From NCBI GenBank assembly GCA_002371985.1, contig DFHZ01000034.1, positions 1 to 25,482 of the forward strand: a stretch of DNA of 25,482 nt, in the 5' to 3' direction. Below are positions 1 to 8,062 of the stretch, one piece after another. The notes below the pieces were generated by a model. It ran no database searches. It was not told the DNA's origin and saw only the letters and a program-made list of their open reading frames with translations. The DNA is from Ruminococcaceae bacterium UBA3710 (GTDB lineage: Bacteria; Bacillota; Clostridia; Oscillospirales; Acutalibacteraceae). A program made the position numbers and the translations under genes. The stretch's first letter is position 1; every line of letters begins with the position of its first letter.

Positions 1-23
1 TTCAAGTCCTGTCACCCGCACCA
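1..23 (+). tRNA. 3' end of a tRNA, probably tRNA-Leu (partial)
   Basis: The window opens inside a T loop (TTCAAGT). Next come a 3' T-stem strand (CCTGT), a seven-base acceptor strand (CACCCGC), discriminator A and an encoded CCA at 21-23. The implied 5' acceptor strand, GCGGGTG, together with discriminator A is typical of Firmicutes tRNA-Leu. The anticodon lies outside the window, so the amino acid is an inference. Confidence 0.75.
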
Positions 24-27
24 TCCC

Positions 28-46
28 TGTGCCCCTAAAAGGCACA
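28..46 (+). terminator. small hairpin after the tRNA
   Basis: TGTGCC (28-33) pairs with GGCACA (41-46) around a seven-base loop, five bases after the tRNA CCA. There is no T tract, so this may be a processing or trailer hairpin rather than a terminator on its own. Confidence 0.35.
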
Positions 47-52
47 ATGCCC

Positions 53-80
53 GAAAGCCCTTGAATTTTCAAGGGCTTTC
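53..80 (+). terminator. 13-bp hairpin, probable tRNA transcript terminator
   Basis: GAAAGCCCTTGAA (53-65) and TTCAAGGGCTTTC (68-80) are perfect inverse complements with only two bases between them. The sequence after it (ACCATTTTAT) has only a weak T tract. Position right after the tRNA suggests the end of that transcript. Confidence 0.6.
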
Positions 81-147
81 ACCATTTTATACGGGTTTTC
101 AAATTTTAATTTTCAAGGCACAAAAAATTGAATAATTGTGAACTACA

Positions 148-198
148 CGGATTTGAACCAAAAATCGAAAAAAATTATATTTTTTTAATCCGTTTTTT
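148..198 (+). terminator. possible AT-rich terminator hairpin
   Basis: CGGATT (148-153) can pair with AATCCG (187-192). A run of A and a run of T inside also pair, and six T follow at 193-198. The arms are uneven and no gene lies directly upstream, so the role is uncertain. Confidence 0.25.
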
Positions 199-254
199 AT
201 CTTCGATATATCCACTACTTGACTTAAGGGATTTGAACCAGTAAAACATATTTT

Positions 255-298
255 GACCGTAATTTCTTTATTACATATAAAGATTTTACGGTCTTTTT
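255..298 (+). terminator. hairpin with T tract, rho-independent terminator
   Basis: GACCGTAA (255-262) pairs with TTACGGTC (286-293), followed by TTTTT (294-298). The arms can extend inward with partial pairing. It reads as a plus-strand terminator, although no plus-strand gene is seen between the tRNA and this point. It may be left from a lost gene. Confidence 0.55.
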
Positions 299-445
299 GG
301 TAAGGGTATTTTCATGTTGCTTACTAACGAGTAACAAAGGGCCACATCTAAATCTGTTTTGTTAAACTTGGAGACTCTGCAAGACCAGTGCTTATGTACA
401 ATTGGAACTGTTTTATTTCAGTTACACTGCGTATACTATAATGAA
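299..445. other. short gene-less stretch
   Basis: No recognisable gene or RNA is seen. TATAAT at 437-442 has no fitting -35 and no plus-strand gene after it. With the hairpins at 28-298, the whole 24-445 segment lacks a supportable protein gene. Confidence 0.4.
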
Positions 446-1249
446 TTAATTTTCATTATTTTTGAATATTATATTTTGCTTGTTTTTGTTGATTTTAAAG
501 ATAAAATGTGCAACTAAAACGCCGGTAATACCTGAAATCATTTTACCGATAATCATAGGTAAAATATAGTTAGAATTAAAGGCTATTGTAAATGCTAAAT
601 GGTCTGCCAATACAAAGGATGCGGATACGATAAAAGCACTGTTTAATACAACTCCCTTATCGTCCATATTATCCATTATTTCAAATGTTGTTATACTTGT
701 TGCAAGTGTCGAAATTAAGCCGGTTATGGAATACTCGTTGATTCCTATTATACGGCTTAATTTTTTTAGCGGTTTTGACAAGATATAAGAAAAAATCTTC
801 AGCAGAGGGAATGCACCTGTCATTATTACGGAAGCATTAAGGCAGATTGTAACTGCGTTCTCTAATGAGTCGATATTATTTATAATTGTTTTTTCTGTTA
901 AAAAATTAATTATTCCTAATATAAGTCCTAATGTAATAATCCCTTTTATGACAATTGCTACTACCTTAAATATTTTTATGCACAATTTTTTAAAGAATAT
1001 CAGACTTACGGCTATTATGATAGAAAAAAGTATTAATGGTAGCAAATCAATAAGCAAAACTGTTGTTTTTATAGAACAAATAACTCCTAAAACAAAGCAT
1101 CCTAAGGGTATTGTTAGTATTCCGCATAAAAACCCTAAAAAAATGTTATCGTGATGCTTTGGAGATACTGAGGTAATAACATAGGACAAAGTAAATGAGA
1201 CTGTGCAACCCATCATAGAAGATACAACTAATCCGTTAAAAAAAGCCAA
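446..1249 (-). pseudogene. eutH: EutH-family permease, 3' part (C-terminal ~267 residues)
   Basis: This frame holds most of an EutH-type ethanolamine permease, a multi-pass inner-membrane protein. It contains family stretches such as GILTIPLGC, an internal region ending VIMTGAFPLL, and SAFIVSASFVLADHLAF followed by PMIIGKMISG near the C-terminus. It is nearly all hydrophobic helices. The homology runs upstream of the first ATG (1249) up to about 1288 in the same frame (residues A-P-L-A-K-S-I-A-H-N), so the ATG is not the native start. The N-terminal part is in another frame at 1276-1548. Joined, the two would give about 367 residues, a little under the roughly 400 of characterised EutH. The gene is most likely inactive unless the shift is a sequencing error or phase variation. 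Substrate is inferred from family only, and no other eut gene is present. Confidence 0.75.
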
Positions 1250-1275
1250 TTCGGAATTGTGTGCAATACTTTTTG

Positions 1276-1548
1276 CTAACGGTGCACCCCCATATCATTA
1301 GCAAAAATTACGGATGAAATTATAGATGGATCAATATGAAGAACAGAATAAAATAGTTCAAAAAGCGGTGACAGTAACTTTGCAATCAGCGGAGAAATTA
1401 CTATCATACCCATCATAGAGAGCGCAAGATTTCCTAAAAGTATAATTCCTTTTTCAAATTCATTTCCAAACTTCATTTTATTTCCTATTATTCTATCTAA
1501 TGCTCCTATAATCGAAAAACATAGCATTATTATTGTAATTATATTCAT
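1276..1548 (-). pseudogene. eutH: EutH-family permease, 5' part (N-terminal ~90 residues)
   Basis: This part starts with MNIITIIML, then EFEKGIILLGNLALSMMGM and IFANDMG, matching the first two membrane segments of EutH. In homologues DMGG is followed directly by the sequence seen in the other frame. Here the frame reads DMG-V-H-R-stop. The coding strand has five G where six would restore the reading frame (plus-strand C run 1287-1291). The start lies nine bases after the stop of the AraC gene, so regulator and permease form one leftward operon. This suggests the permease imported the regulator's inducer or a related nutrient. Confidence 0.75.
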
Positions 1549-1557
1549 ATTATTTTC

Positions 1558-2361
1558 TCACTTTGTATGCAATTTTTTAAACTTATATGGTGTTATACCC
1601 TTTAATTTTTTAAAAACACTTGAAAAATAGCTGCTATCATTAAAACCACATTTGTAGCAAATTTCCGTTATGGGTAGCTTTTCAGTTTTTAACAATTCTT
1701 CGGCAAGCGTTATACGGACATAGTTTATATATTCATTTATACAGGTGCCTATAGCCGTTTTAAAGCGTTTTGAAATATAGCTTTCGCTTAAATTGAATTT
1801 TTGGCTTAGGAACTGAAGGGATAAATCTTTATCATAATTCAGATTTATATATTCAGCGATTTTTCGCATAAGTAAATCTGTGTCTTCGTTTGAGGAGAAA
1901 GTTTTAAGTCTGTAGCGACTAAGATATATAATAAGCTCGCTGATATACAGCTTTATTAATTGCTCACTGTATTCATTGTTCTTTATGTATTCCGATTCGA
2001 TTTTATAAAACATATTTTCAATTGCTGTTCGGTTCTCTTTTGCAATGTGAATTATATTTTCTTCCAACAAGCCTTGCAGAATTGATGAAATATTGGGATA
2101 ATAATGCGTACTGTTGAAATTAAGGAGAAGTCTTTCGTTGTAGAGACAATCTTCACTGTCAGTACTGTGAAGGATTTGTTTTGGTATTATAATTAAATCT
2201 CCCTCGTTAAGAAAATAGGTTTTATTATCTACGAAGTATTTTATTCTTCCCTTTAACAAGTAATAAAGTTCTATTTCATTATGATAATGCAAGGGACAGT
2301 ATTTTCGTTCATTAAACTTGCTTTCTTTTGAAAAAAGTTTATCTTTAACTAAATCAGCCAT
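1558..2361 (-). CDS. AraC-family transcriptional regulator with cupin sensor domain
   Basis: The N-terminal part (about residues 15-90) is a cupin-like sugar-binding fold (PLHYHNEIELYYLLKG, then GDLIIIPKQILHS). The C-terminal 100 residues carry the two AraC helix-turn-helix motifs (LSLQFLSQKFNLSESYISKRFK and ITEICYKCGFNDSSYFSSVFKK). I chose ATG at 2361 (267 residues) because GGGTGA lies seven bases upstream. A GTG at 2376 would add five residues but has no ribosome site. The gene diverges from the galacturonidase operon, with 148 bases between them, and is followed at once by the EutH-type gene. It is therefore the probable activator of the galacturonate operon, its own operon, or both. Inducer is unknown. 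Confidence 0.85.
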   Translation of the reverse strand: MADLVKDKLFSKESKFNERKYCPLHYHNEIELYYLLKGRIKYFVDNKTYFLNEGDLIIIPKQILHSTDSEDCLYNERLLLNFNSTHYYPNISSILQGLLEENIIHIAKENRTAIENMFYKIESEYIKNNEYSEQLIKLYISELIIYLSRYRLKTFSSNEDTDLLMRKIAEYINLNYDKDLSLQFLSQKFNLSESYISKRFKTAIGTCINEYINYVRITLAEELLKTEKLPITEICYKCGFNDSSYFSSVFKKLKGITPYKFKKLHTK

Positions 2362-2416
2362 TCTTAATTCACCCACACTAAAATAACATATTTTTATAAT
2401 TATTACAACAAAAAAA

Positions 2417-2472
2417 TTGTATTTTCAAAATATACAACAAGATATTTAATGAAAATATGAAAATTATATACT
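2417..2472 (+). promoter_or_regulatory. divergent control region of the AraC gene and the galacturonate operon
   Basis: An imperfect dyad at 2417-2437 (TTGTATTTT, C, AAAATATACAA) lies upstream of a plus-strand -10-like TATACT (2467-2472). No good -35 is seen at the right distance, as expected of an activator-dependent promoter. Two related blocks, TCAAAATATACAA (2425) and TGAAAATATGAAA (2450), are 25 bases apart and could be regulator half-sites. All of this is by eye in AT-rich DNA. Confidence 0.3.
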
Positions 2473-2509
2473 ATTATATGATTAAATAATTACAAAGGAG
2501 TGTTTTTTT

Positions 2510-3898
2510 ATGAATTATAAAAGAAAAAATGTTGAAAATATAAAAATTGCCTATATCGGCGGCGGTTCTCGTGGGTGGGCTTGGACCTTAATGAGTGAAC
2601 TTGCTTTAGCAGAGGATATTTCAGGTGAGGTGTATCTTTACGACATTGATTTTGAAGCGGCAAAAAATAATGAAATAATCGGTAACAGGATAAGAAATGT
2701 AAACGGATGCAAATCGGTTTGGGAATATAAAGCGGTCAAGACTATCGGGGAAGCTCTCATAAACGCTGATTTTGTTATAATATCTATTCTTCCTGCTACT
2801 TTTAAGGAAATGGAATCGGATGTACATACACCTGAAGAATACGGGATATACCAGGCGGTTGGAGATACCGTGGGACCGGGCGGATATATTAGAGCTTTGC
2901 GCGCAGTTCCTATGTTTGAAGAAATAGCGCTTGCGGTTAAAGAGTATTGCCCTAATGCTTGGGTTATAAATTATACTAATCCAATGACTATTTGTGTTAA
3001 AGCACTATATAACGCATTTCCTGAAATTAAAGCCTTTGGTTGCTGCCATGAAGTTTTCGGCACGCAAATACTTATGAAGAAAATGCTTGAAGAGGATTTG
3101 GGCTATCAAAATGTAGACAGATCTGACATTAAGGTGAATGTTGTAGGTGTAAATCACTTCACTTGGCTTACATCAGCATATTATAAAGGTATGGATCTGT
3201 TCCCTGAATATAAGAAATTTGCTGATAAAAATTACAATGAAGGCATCAATTGTGATTTTGGCGGTCATTTAAACGATTGCTTCACCTGTTTTCACAGAGT
3301 AAAGTTCGATTTGTTTAAGCGTTACGGATATATTGCTGCTGCGGGTGACCGTCATTTGGCAGAGTTTTGTCCGGGAGATTGGTATTTGAAGTCACCTGAG
3401 CAGGTAGAAGAATGGAAATTTGGTTTAACTTCCGTTGAGTGGAGATGGAATGATCTTAAAGAGAGGCTCGCTAAGAGTGAACGCCTCATAAGCGGCGAGG
3501 AAGAGTTTGTAATCAAAGAAACCGGAGAAGAAGGTGTCGAGCAAATCCGAGCACTTTTAGGACTTAGAAATCTTACAACGAATGTTAATTTGCCGAATGT
3601 CGGACAGATTCCCAATTTGCCTTTAGGTGCCGTAGTTGAAACAAACGCCGTATTTTCGGATGATAGTATGAGACCGGTAATGGCGGGGGATATTCCAAAG
3701 GAGATTTATCCGCTTATCAGCAGAGTGTGCGGCAATCAAGAGATTATTGCAGAAGCTACTAAAACCCGCAATTTGCAACTCGCTTTTTCTGCATTTGTCA
3801 ATGACCCGCTTGTTCGTTTGCCGCTTAATAAAGCAAAAGAACTTTTTAATAAAATGATTGAAAAAACATCAGAGTATTTAAAGGAATATAAGTGTTAA
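2510..3898 (+). CDS. lplD: alpha-galacturonidase, GH4 family (CHEV type)
   Basis: This enzyme hydrolyses alpha-linked galacturonate from small pectic oligomers, using the NAD- and metal-dependent redox mechanism of GH4. The 462 residues have an N-terminal Rossmann start (YIGGGSRGW, 15-23), GPGGYIRALR (122-131), NPM (157-159) and C-C-H-E-V (178-182). His216 lies in VNHFTW. In GH4, Cys179 and His216 would hold the metal. The four-residue motif after the first Cys sorts the family. CHEV marks the strict alpha-galacturonidases, of which B. subtilis LplD is one. The ATG has AAAGGAG (2494-2500) nine bases upstream. It is the first gene of an operon that contains every step to use free galacturonate, which supports the specificity. 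There is no signal peptide, so it acts in the cytoplasm. Confidence 0.88.
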   Translation: MNYKRKNVENIKIAYIGGGSRGWAWTLMSELALAEDISGEVYLYDIDFEAAKNNEIIGNRIRNVNGCKSVWEYKAVKTIGEALINADFVIISILPATFKEMESDVHTPEEYGIYQAVGDTVGPGGYIRALRAVPMFEEIALAVKEYCPNAWVINYTNPMTICVKALYNAFPEIKAFGCCHEVFGTQILMKKMLEEDLGYQNVDRSDIKVNVVGVNHFTWLTSAYYKGMDLFPEYKKFADKNYNEGINCDFGGHLNDCFTCFHRVKFDLFKRYGYIAAAGDRHLAEFCPGDWYLKSPEQVEEWKFGLTSVEWRWNDLKERLAKSERLISGEEEFVIKETGEEGVEQIRALLGLRNLTTNVNLPNVGQIPNLPLGAVVETNAVFSDDSMRPVMAGDIPKEIYPLISRVCGNQEIIAEATKTRNLQLAFSAFVNDPLVRLPLNKAKELFNKMIEKTSEYLKEYKC

Positions 3899-3921
3899 AA
3901 ATTCATTTTACGGAGTTTGAT

Positions 3922-4344
3922 ATGATGAAAAATCTTCATGATTTTATACTAAATAAAAAGCATCACGAATATCGCCATAATGTTGATTGGAATTTGGCCG
4001 AGGAATACTCGGCTTTAGGCTTTTCTGCTATCGAGCGTATGGCAGACCGCTTTGAGCGTCTTTGTGATGAGGAAAAGGCTGTAATTTTAGACGGCGAACA
4101 GATAGTATTTTTGCGTACTGTTTCAAATGTAAAAATCACTAATGCGGATATTTCCATTACGCCAAACGGTAAGAATTATTTAAGTGTTATGGCACCTAAT
4201 GTTAAACTTTCCTCTGGAGAAGGTATTTATCTTAAAAATACAAAAGATGTTATTTTGAGTGATGTTTCGGTAAATACAAGTGCACAAAAGTATATACTTG
4301 AAAAAGCTGAAAATACATATATAAACGGTAAAAAGTTGGGATGA
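3922..4344 (+). CDS. small chimeric protein: glycyl-radical-enzyme N-terminus joined to beta-helix-like tail
   Basis: The first ~65 residues (DFILNKKHHEYRHNVDW, then ERMADRFERLCDEEKAVIL, then IVFLRTVSNV) resemble the extreme N-terminus of pyruvate-formate-lyase-like glycyl radical enzymes, which normally run on for 700 or more residues. Here the sequence switches to short repeats (VKITNADISIT, VKLSSGEGIYLKNTKDVILSDVSV, then ENTYINGKKLG) like the last turns of a right-handed beta-helix of GH28 polygalacturonase type. No active-site Cys or glycine-radical loop remains. ATG 3922 is chosen for GGAG six bases upstream and the fit to homologue starts. GTG 3892, overlapping the previous stop, also has an AAAGGA. 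It is probably a deletion fusion of two former genes. Function is unknown. It keeps its place in the operon with short gaps on both sides. Confidence 0.6.
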   Translation: MMKNLHDFILNKKHHEYRHNVDWNLAEEYSALGFSAIERMADRFERLCDEEKAVILDGEQIVFLRTVSNVKITNADISITPNGKNYLSVMAPNVKLSSGEGIYLKNTKDVILSDVSVNTSAQKYILEKAENTYINGKKLG

Positions 4345-4361
4345 TTCAGGAGGTTGATTTG

Positions 4362-5096
4362 ATGAATGTTTTGTATATAGGTGCTCATAATGACGATTGT
4401 GAGTGTAATGCCGGCGGTGTTGCAGCACTTCTTAAGGAAAAAGGATGCAAGCAACTTTTTGTAAATCCGGCCTCAATTTGGCACGGAGATAATATTTCGG
4501 AGGAGACCCGAAAAGAATGGGAATTGCAGGAAATTGAGGCGGCAAAGATATTGGGTGCCCAAAAAATTCAGACTGCCGACCGCTATTCGGGACTTTATCA
4601 GTGCAATGCCGATGATATAAAGAAACTCACAAAAATTATCTGCGATTTTAATCCCGATATAGTTTTCATTCATTGGCCAATGGATAATCACATTGAACAT
4701 AGAGCGGTTGCGGAACTTAGCGAAAAAGCATTATGTTTGGCTCATGTTAAAGGTTCAAAAATCAGCGAGATTTATGCTTTTGAAGCAGGTACAGCTCAGA
4801 CATCTGATTTCTTTAAACCTGATTTTTATATCGATGTTGAATCTGTGCTTGAAACAGTAAATGAATCTTTGAGGTGCTTTAATCAAAATACTGCCAAAGC
4901 TCATAACCTTTGCAGAGATAAAGAAACCAGGGATATATTTAGGGGAAGTCAAATTGGAATTAAGTATGCGGAAGCTTTTAAGATTATAAAATATCCGAAT
5001 AGAAATAATGATTTTATGCTCAAACAACTGCTTAACGACCAATTCTGTTGGGCAGGTAACGGAATGTATCCGGCAGGCGGATATAATTATTTTTAA
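4362..5096 (+). CDS. PIG-L/LmbE-family deacetylase
   Basis: This 244-residue Zn-dependent deacetylase has the fold of GlcNAc-PI and MshB/BshB de-N-acetylases. The metal motif AHNDDCE lies at residues 8-14, giving His9 and Asp12, with the C-terminal HxxH as His110 and His113. The segment IVFIHWPMDNHIEHR is typical of the family. The start is fixed by AGGAGG eight bases before ATG 4362. An upstream in-frame ATG at 4341 overlaps the previous gene and has no ribosome site. The substrate is not readable from sequence. Inside a galacturonate operon it might remove acetyl groups from pectic sugars or from an amino-sugar side chain, but that is inference. Confidence 0.78.
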   Translation: MNVLYIGAHNDDCECNAGGVAALLKEKGCKQLFVNPASIWHGDNISEETRKEWELQEIEAAKILGAQKIQTADRYSGLYQCNADDIKKLTKIICDFNPDIVFIHWPMDNHIEHRAVAELSEKALCLAHVKGSKISEIYAFEAGTAQTSDFFKPDFYIDVESVLETVNESLRCFNQNTAKAHNLCRDKETRDIFRGSQIGIKYAEAFKIIKYPNRNNDFMLKQLLNDQFCWAGNGMYPAGGYNYF

Positions 5097-5118
5097 TAAG
5101 TTTTTAGGAATGATTTTA

Positions 5119-6582
5119 ATGAAAACTATTATGGATTTAGAAATTAAAAAGGCAGACAGACCTATAAAGGTTATGCAGTTCGGCGAGGGTAATTTTCTTC
5201 GTGCGTTTGCCGATTATTTTATTGATATTTTAAATGAAAAAACAGAGTTCGACGGAGATATTGCGATAGTAAAGCCGATTCCGTTCGGAAATTTAGATAA
5301 TTTCAAAAAGCAGGATAATCTTTATACCGTTGTGCTTCGTGGCAGAAAAGAAGGCAAAGTTATAAACGAACCGAGAGTTGTAACAAGCGTCAGCAAGGTA
5401 ATTGATGCAAAAGATGACTTTGACGAATATATGGCTTTAGCACATCTTGATACCTTAAGATTTGTTATTTCTAATACAACCGAGGCAGGTATAACACTCA
5501 AAGAAGATGACCACTTTGACGGTTTGCCGGAGTCGTATCCGGGTAAACTTACAAAATTCTTGTTTGAAAGATTTACATTCTTTAAGGGCGATAAAACAAA
5601 AGGTCTTATTATGCTCCCCGTTGAACTTATCGACTATAATGGCAGAGAACTTAAAAGGTGTGTGTTAGCACTTGCGGACATATGGAATTTAGGTGATGAA
5701 TTTAAGAATTGGCTTGAAAATGCAAATGTTTTCTGCTCAACTCTTGTTGATAGAATAGTAACAGGTTATCCGAGAGGCGAAGTAGATAAAATCTGCGAGG
5801 AACTCGGCTATACCGATAACCTTGTCGATGTTGGCGAGCCATTCGGTCTTTGGGTAATCGAAAGTGATAAGGATATTTCGGCTGAATTACCGTTTGCAAA
5901 AGCAAATTTGCCCGTAATATTTACCGATAATGTAAAACCGTATAAGGATAGAAAAGTAAGAGTATTAAACGGTGCTCATACTGCAAGTGTTCTCGTATCG
6001 TATTTGGGCGGAATAAATATTGTCCGTGATATGATGCATGATGAGATTTTCGGTAAAATGACAAGACAGATTGTAGATACCGAAATCGTACCTCTTGTTC
6101 CGTTGCCGATTGAAGATGTTAAAGACTTTGCAAACAGCGTTTACGAGCGTTTTGATAATCCGTTTATAAACCACGAGCTTTTGTCAATTTCACTTAATTC
6201 TGTTTCAAAATGGAAAGCAAGGGTTTTGCCGTCGTTTAAGGATAATTACAACAAAAACGGCAAACTGCCAAAACTTTTGACATTCTCTTTTGCAGGGCTT
6301 TTGGCGTTCTATTGCTCATCCGATTTGCGAGAGGACGGACTTCATAGCAAGAGAAACAACGGCACGGAGTACACGGTTCACGATAACCCCGATGTACTGA
6401 AAATATTCGCCGAAAACTCCAAAAAAGCGGAAGAAGATTATGTTAAAGTAATTGCTTCAAATATCGATTTTTGGGGTGAGGATTTAACAAAATACAATAA
6501 TTTTGTTAAAGATGTTACTAATTATCTTATTAAGATTAAGCAAAACCCTGCTTGTGCCGTAAAATACATTTTGGATGATTAA
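5119..6582 (+). CDS. uxaB: tagaturonate reductase (altronate oxidoreductase)
   Basis: It reduces D-tagaturonate to D-altronate with NADH, the second step of galacturonate catabolism. The protein has 487 residues, close to E. coli UxaB (483). The N-terminal nucleotide-binding segment is IKVMQFGEGNFLRAF. The catalytic pattern of long-chain mannitol dehydrogenases, K-x4-N-x2-H, is seen as Lys279, Asn284 and His287 in RKVRVLNGAHT. The UxaB stretch LLSISLNSVSKWKARVLPSF is also present. Start ATG 5119 has AGGA nine bases upstream. Longer in-frame starts would overlap the deacetylase gene and lack homology. It is followed by uxaA after a single base, so the two are probably translationally coupled. 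Confidence 0.93.
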   Translation: MKTIMDLEIKKADRPIKVMQFGEGNFLRAFADYFIDILNEKTEFDGDIAIVKPIPFGNLDNFKKQDNLYTVVLRGRKEGKVINEPRVVTSVSKVIDAKDDFDEYMALAHLDTLRFVISNTTEAGITLKEDDHFDGLPESYPGKLTKFLFERFTFFKGDKTKGLIMLPVELIDYNGRELKRCVLALADIWNLGDEFKNWLENANVFCSTLVDRIVTGYPRGEVDKICEELGYTDNLVDVGEPFGLWVIESDKDISAELPFAKANLPVIFTDNVKPYKDRKVRVLNGAHTASVLVSYLGGINIVRDMMHDEIFGKMTRQIVDTEIVPLVPLPIEDVKDFANSVYERFDNPFINHELLSISLNSVSKWKARVLPSFKDNYNKNGKLPKLLTFSFAGLLAFYCSSDLREDGLHSKRNNGTEYTVHDNPDVLKIFAENSKKAEEDYVKVIASNIDFWGEDLTKYNNFVKDVTNYLIKIKQNPACAVKYILDD

Positions 6583-6583
6583 A

Positions 6584-8050
6584 ATGAAGATATTTAAGAT
6601 AAACGAAAAAGATAATGTTGTCGTAGCACTTGAAAATCTAAATCAGGGTGAAACGGTTGACAGAATTACCATTTTACAAGATATACCTATGGGGCATAAA
6701 ATTGCCCTTTGTGATATAAAAAAAGGTGAAAAGGTTATTAAATACGGCTATCCTATAGGTTCTGCAAAAGAGGACATAAAAAGGGGAGGGCATATTCATT
6801 CTCATAACTTAAAATCCGATGTTGCAGGAAAACTCACCTATAATTACAACCCTAATTTTGCGGAAATAACACCAACTGAACATAAAACCTTTATGGGTTA
6901 TAAAAGGGAAAACGGTGATGTCGGTATCAGAAATGAAATATGGATAATACCGACTGTCGGTTGTGTTAATTCCATTGTAAAAGCAATCGAAAACGGCTCA
7001 AAACAATACAAAACTGATAATATTGACGGCATTTTTTCCTATAATCACCCTTACGGTTGTTCACAACTCGGCGATGATATGAAAAATACACTTAAACATT
7101 TGTCAGGACTTATAAATCATCCTAATGCGGGTGCTGTGCTTGTTGTCGGTCTTGGTTGCGAAAATGGCAATATCGGTGAGCTTAAAAAGTTTTTAGGCAA
7201 AACGAATGAAAAGCGAGTTAAATTTTTAATTGCCCAACAAGAAGAAAATGAAATCGAAAAGGGAATAGAACTTGTAAAAGAATTATGCGATTATGCCGAT
7301 AAATTTACAAGAACTCCGCAAGATACAGAGAAGCTTAAAATCGGTCTTAAATGTGGCGGTTCGGATGGTTTTTCAGGTATTACCGCAAATTCGCTTGTCG
7401 GCTCTTTTTCGGATATGTTAATATCAAAAGGCGGTAGCACCGTGCTTACGGAGGTTCCTGAAATGTTCGGTGCTGAAACAATTCTTATGAATAGGTGCAG
7501 AACCGAAAAGTTATTTAATAAAACGGTTGACCTTATAAATAATTTTAAAGGTTACTTTATGAAATACGGCGAGAAAACCGATGAAAACCCGTCCCCCGGA
7601 AATAAGGATGGCGGAATAACCACTATTGCTGATAAATCGCTCGGTTGCGTTCAAAAGGGTGGCACTGCACCGGTTGAGGATGTTTTAAACTACGGCGAAC
7701 AGGTAAAGAAAAAAGGTTTATCACTTCTTCAAGCACCGGGAAATGACCTTGTAGCTTCAAATGCTTTGGCAGTAAGTGGATGTCAACTTGTTTTGTTTAC
7801 AACGGGTAGGGGAACGCCTTTTGGTTGCCCTGTACCTACAATAAAAATTTCAAGCAATACTCCGCTTTATAACAAAAAGAAAACTTGGATAGACTTTAAT
7901 GCAGGGCAGCTGCTTGAAGATAAAGAAGTCCCCGAACTGACCGGTGAGTTTTTGGAATTTGTGCTTGATATATGTTCGGGAAAAACTGCAAAATCCGAAA
8001 TGCTTGACAAAACCGAACTTGCTATATTTAAAGACGGTGTTACTCTTTAA
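6584..8050 (+). CDS. uxaA: altronate dehydratase
   Basis: It converts D-altronate to 2-keto-3-deoxygluconate. The 488 residues fit UxaA of E. coli (495). An N-terminal SAF domain (about 1-95, including GHKIALCDIKKGEKVIKYGYPIG and HIHSHN) precedes the catalytic region. That region has conserved cysteine motifs (YGCSQLGDD, GLGCENGN, LKCGGSDGFSG) and a C-terminal TTGRGTPFGCPVPTIKISSN. ATG 6584 lies one base after the uxaB stop, with GGA in the end of uxaB as a weak ribosome site. An ATG at 6575 inside uxaB would add three residues. The uronate-specific neighbours make altronate more likely than galactarate or another sugar acid. Confidence 0.93.
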   Translation: MKIFKINEKDNVVVALENLNQGETVDRITILQDIPMGHKIALCDIKKGEKVIKYGYPIGSAKEDIKRGGHIHSHNLKSDVAGKLTYNYNPNFAEITPTEHKTFMGYKRENGDVGIRNEIWIIPTVGCVNSIVKAIENGSKQYKTDNIDGIFSYNHPYGCSQLGDDMKNTLKHLSGLINHPNAGAVLVVGLGCENGNIGELKKFLGKTNEKRVKFLIAQQEENEIEKGIELVKELCDYADKFTRTPQDTEKLKIGLKCGGSDGFSGITANSLVGSFSDMLISKGGSTVLTEVPEMFGAETILMNRCRTEKLFNKTVDLINNFKGYFMKYGEKTDENPSPGNKDGGITTIADKSLGCVQKGGTAPVEDVLNYGEQVKKKGLSLLQAPGNDLVASNALAVSGCQLVLFTTGRGTPFGCPVPTIKISSNTPLYNKKKTWIDFNAGQLLEDKEVPELTGEFLEFVLDICSGKTAKSEMLDKTELAIFKDGVTL

Positions 8051-8062
8051 GGGGATATGACA

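Noticed and set aside
437..442. Consensus TATAAT on the plus strand
   Set aside because: No -35 at a usable distance and no plus-strand gene or RNA follows.
440..457. AATGAA/TTCATT hairpin as terminator of the AraC-eutH operon
   Set aside because: It is only six AT-rich pairs, has no T run on the minus strand, and overlaps the coding end.
301..470. Plus-strand open frame of about 48 codons running into the eutH antisense
   Set aside because: It has no start codon with a ribosome site, no recognisable similarity, and its end is antisense to eutH.
948..1154. Plus-strand 68-codon frame
   Set aside because: It is antisense to the eutH homology, which explains the region.
3352..3615. Minus-strand 87-codon frame
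   Set aside because: It is a shadow of the GH4 gene, with no ribosome site or family match.
5008..5118. N-terminal extension of uxaB
   Set aside because: It overlaps the deacetylase gene, has no homology to UxaB and lacks a ribosome site, while ATG 5119 has one.
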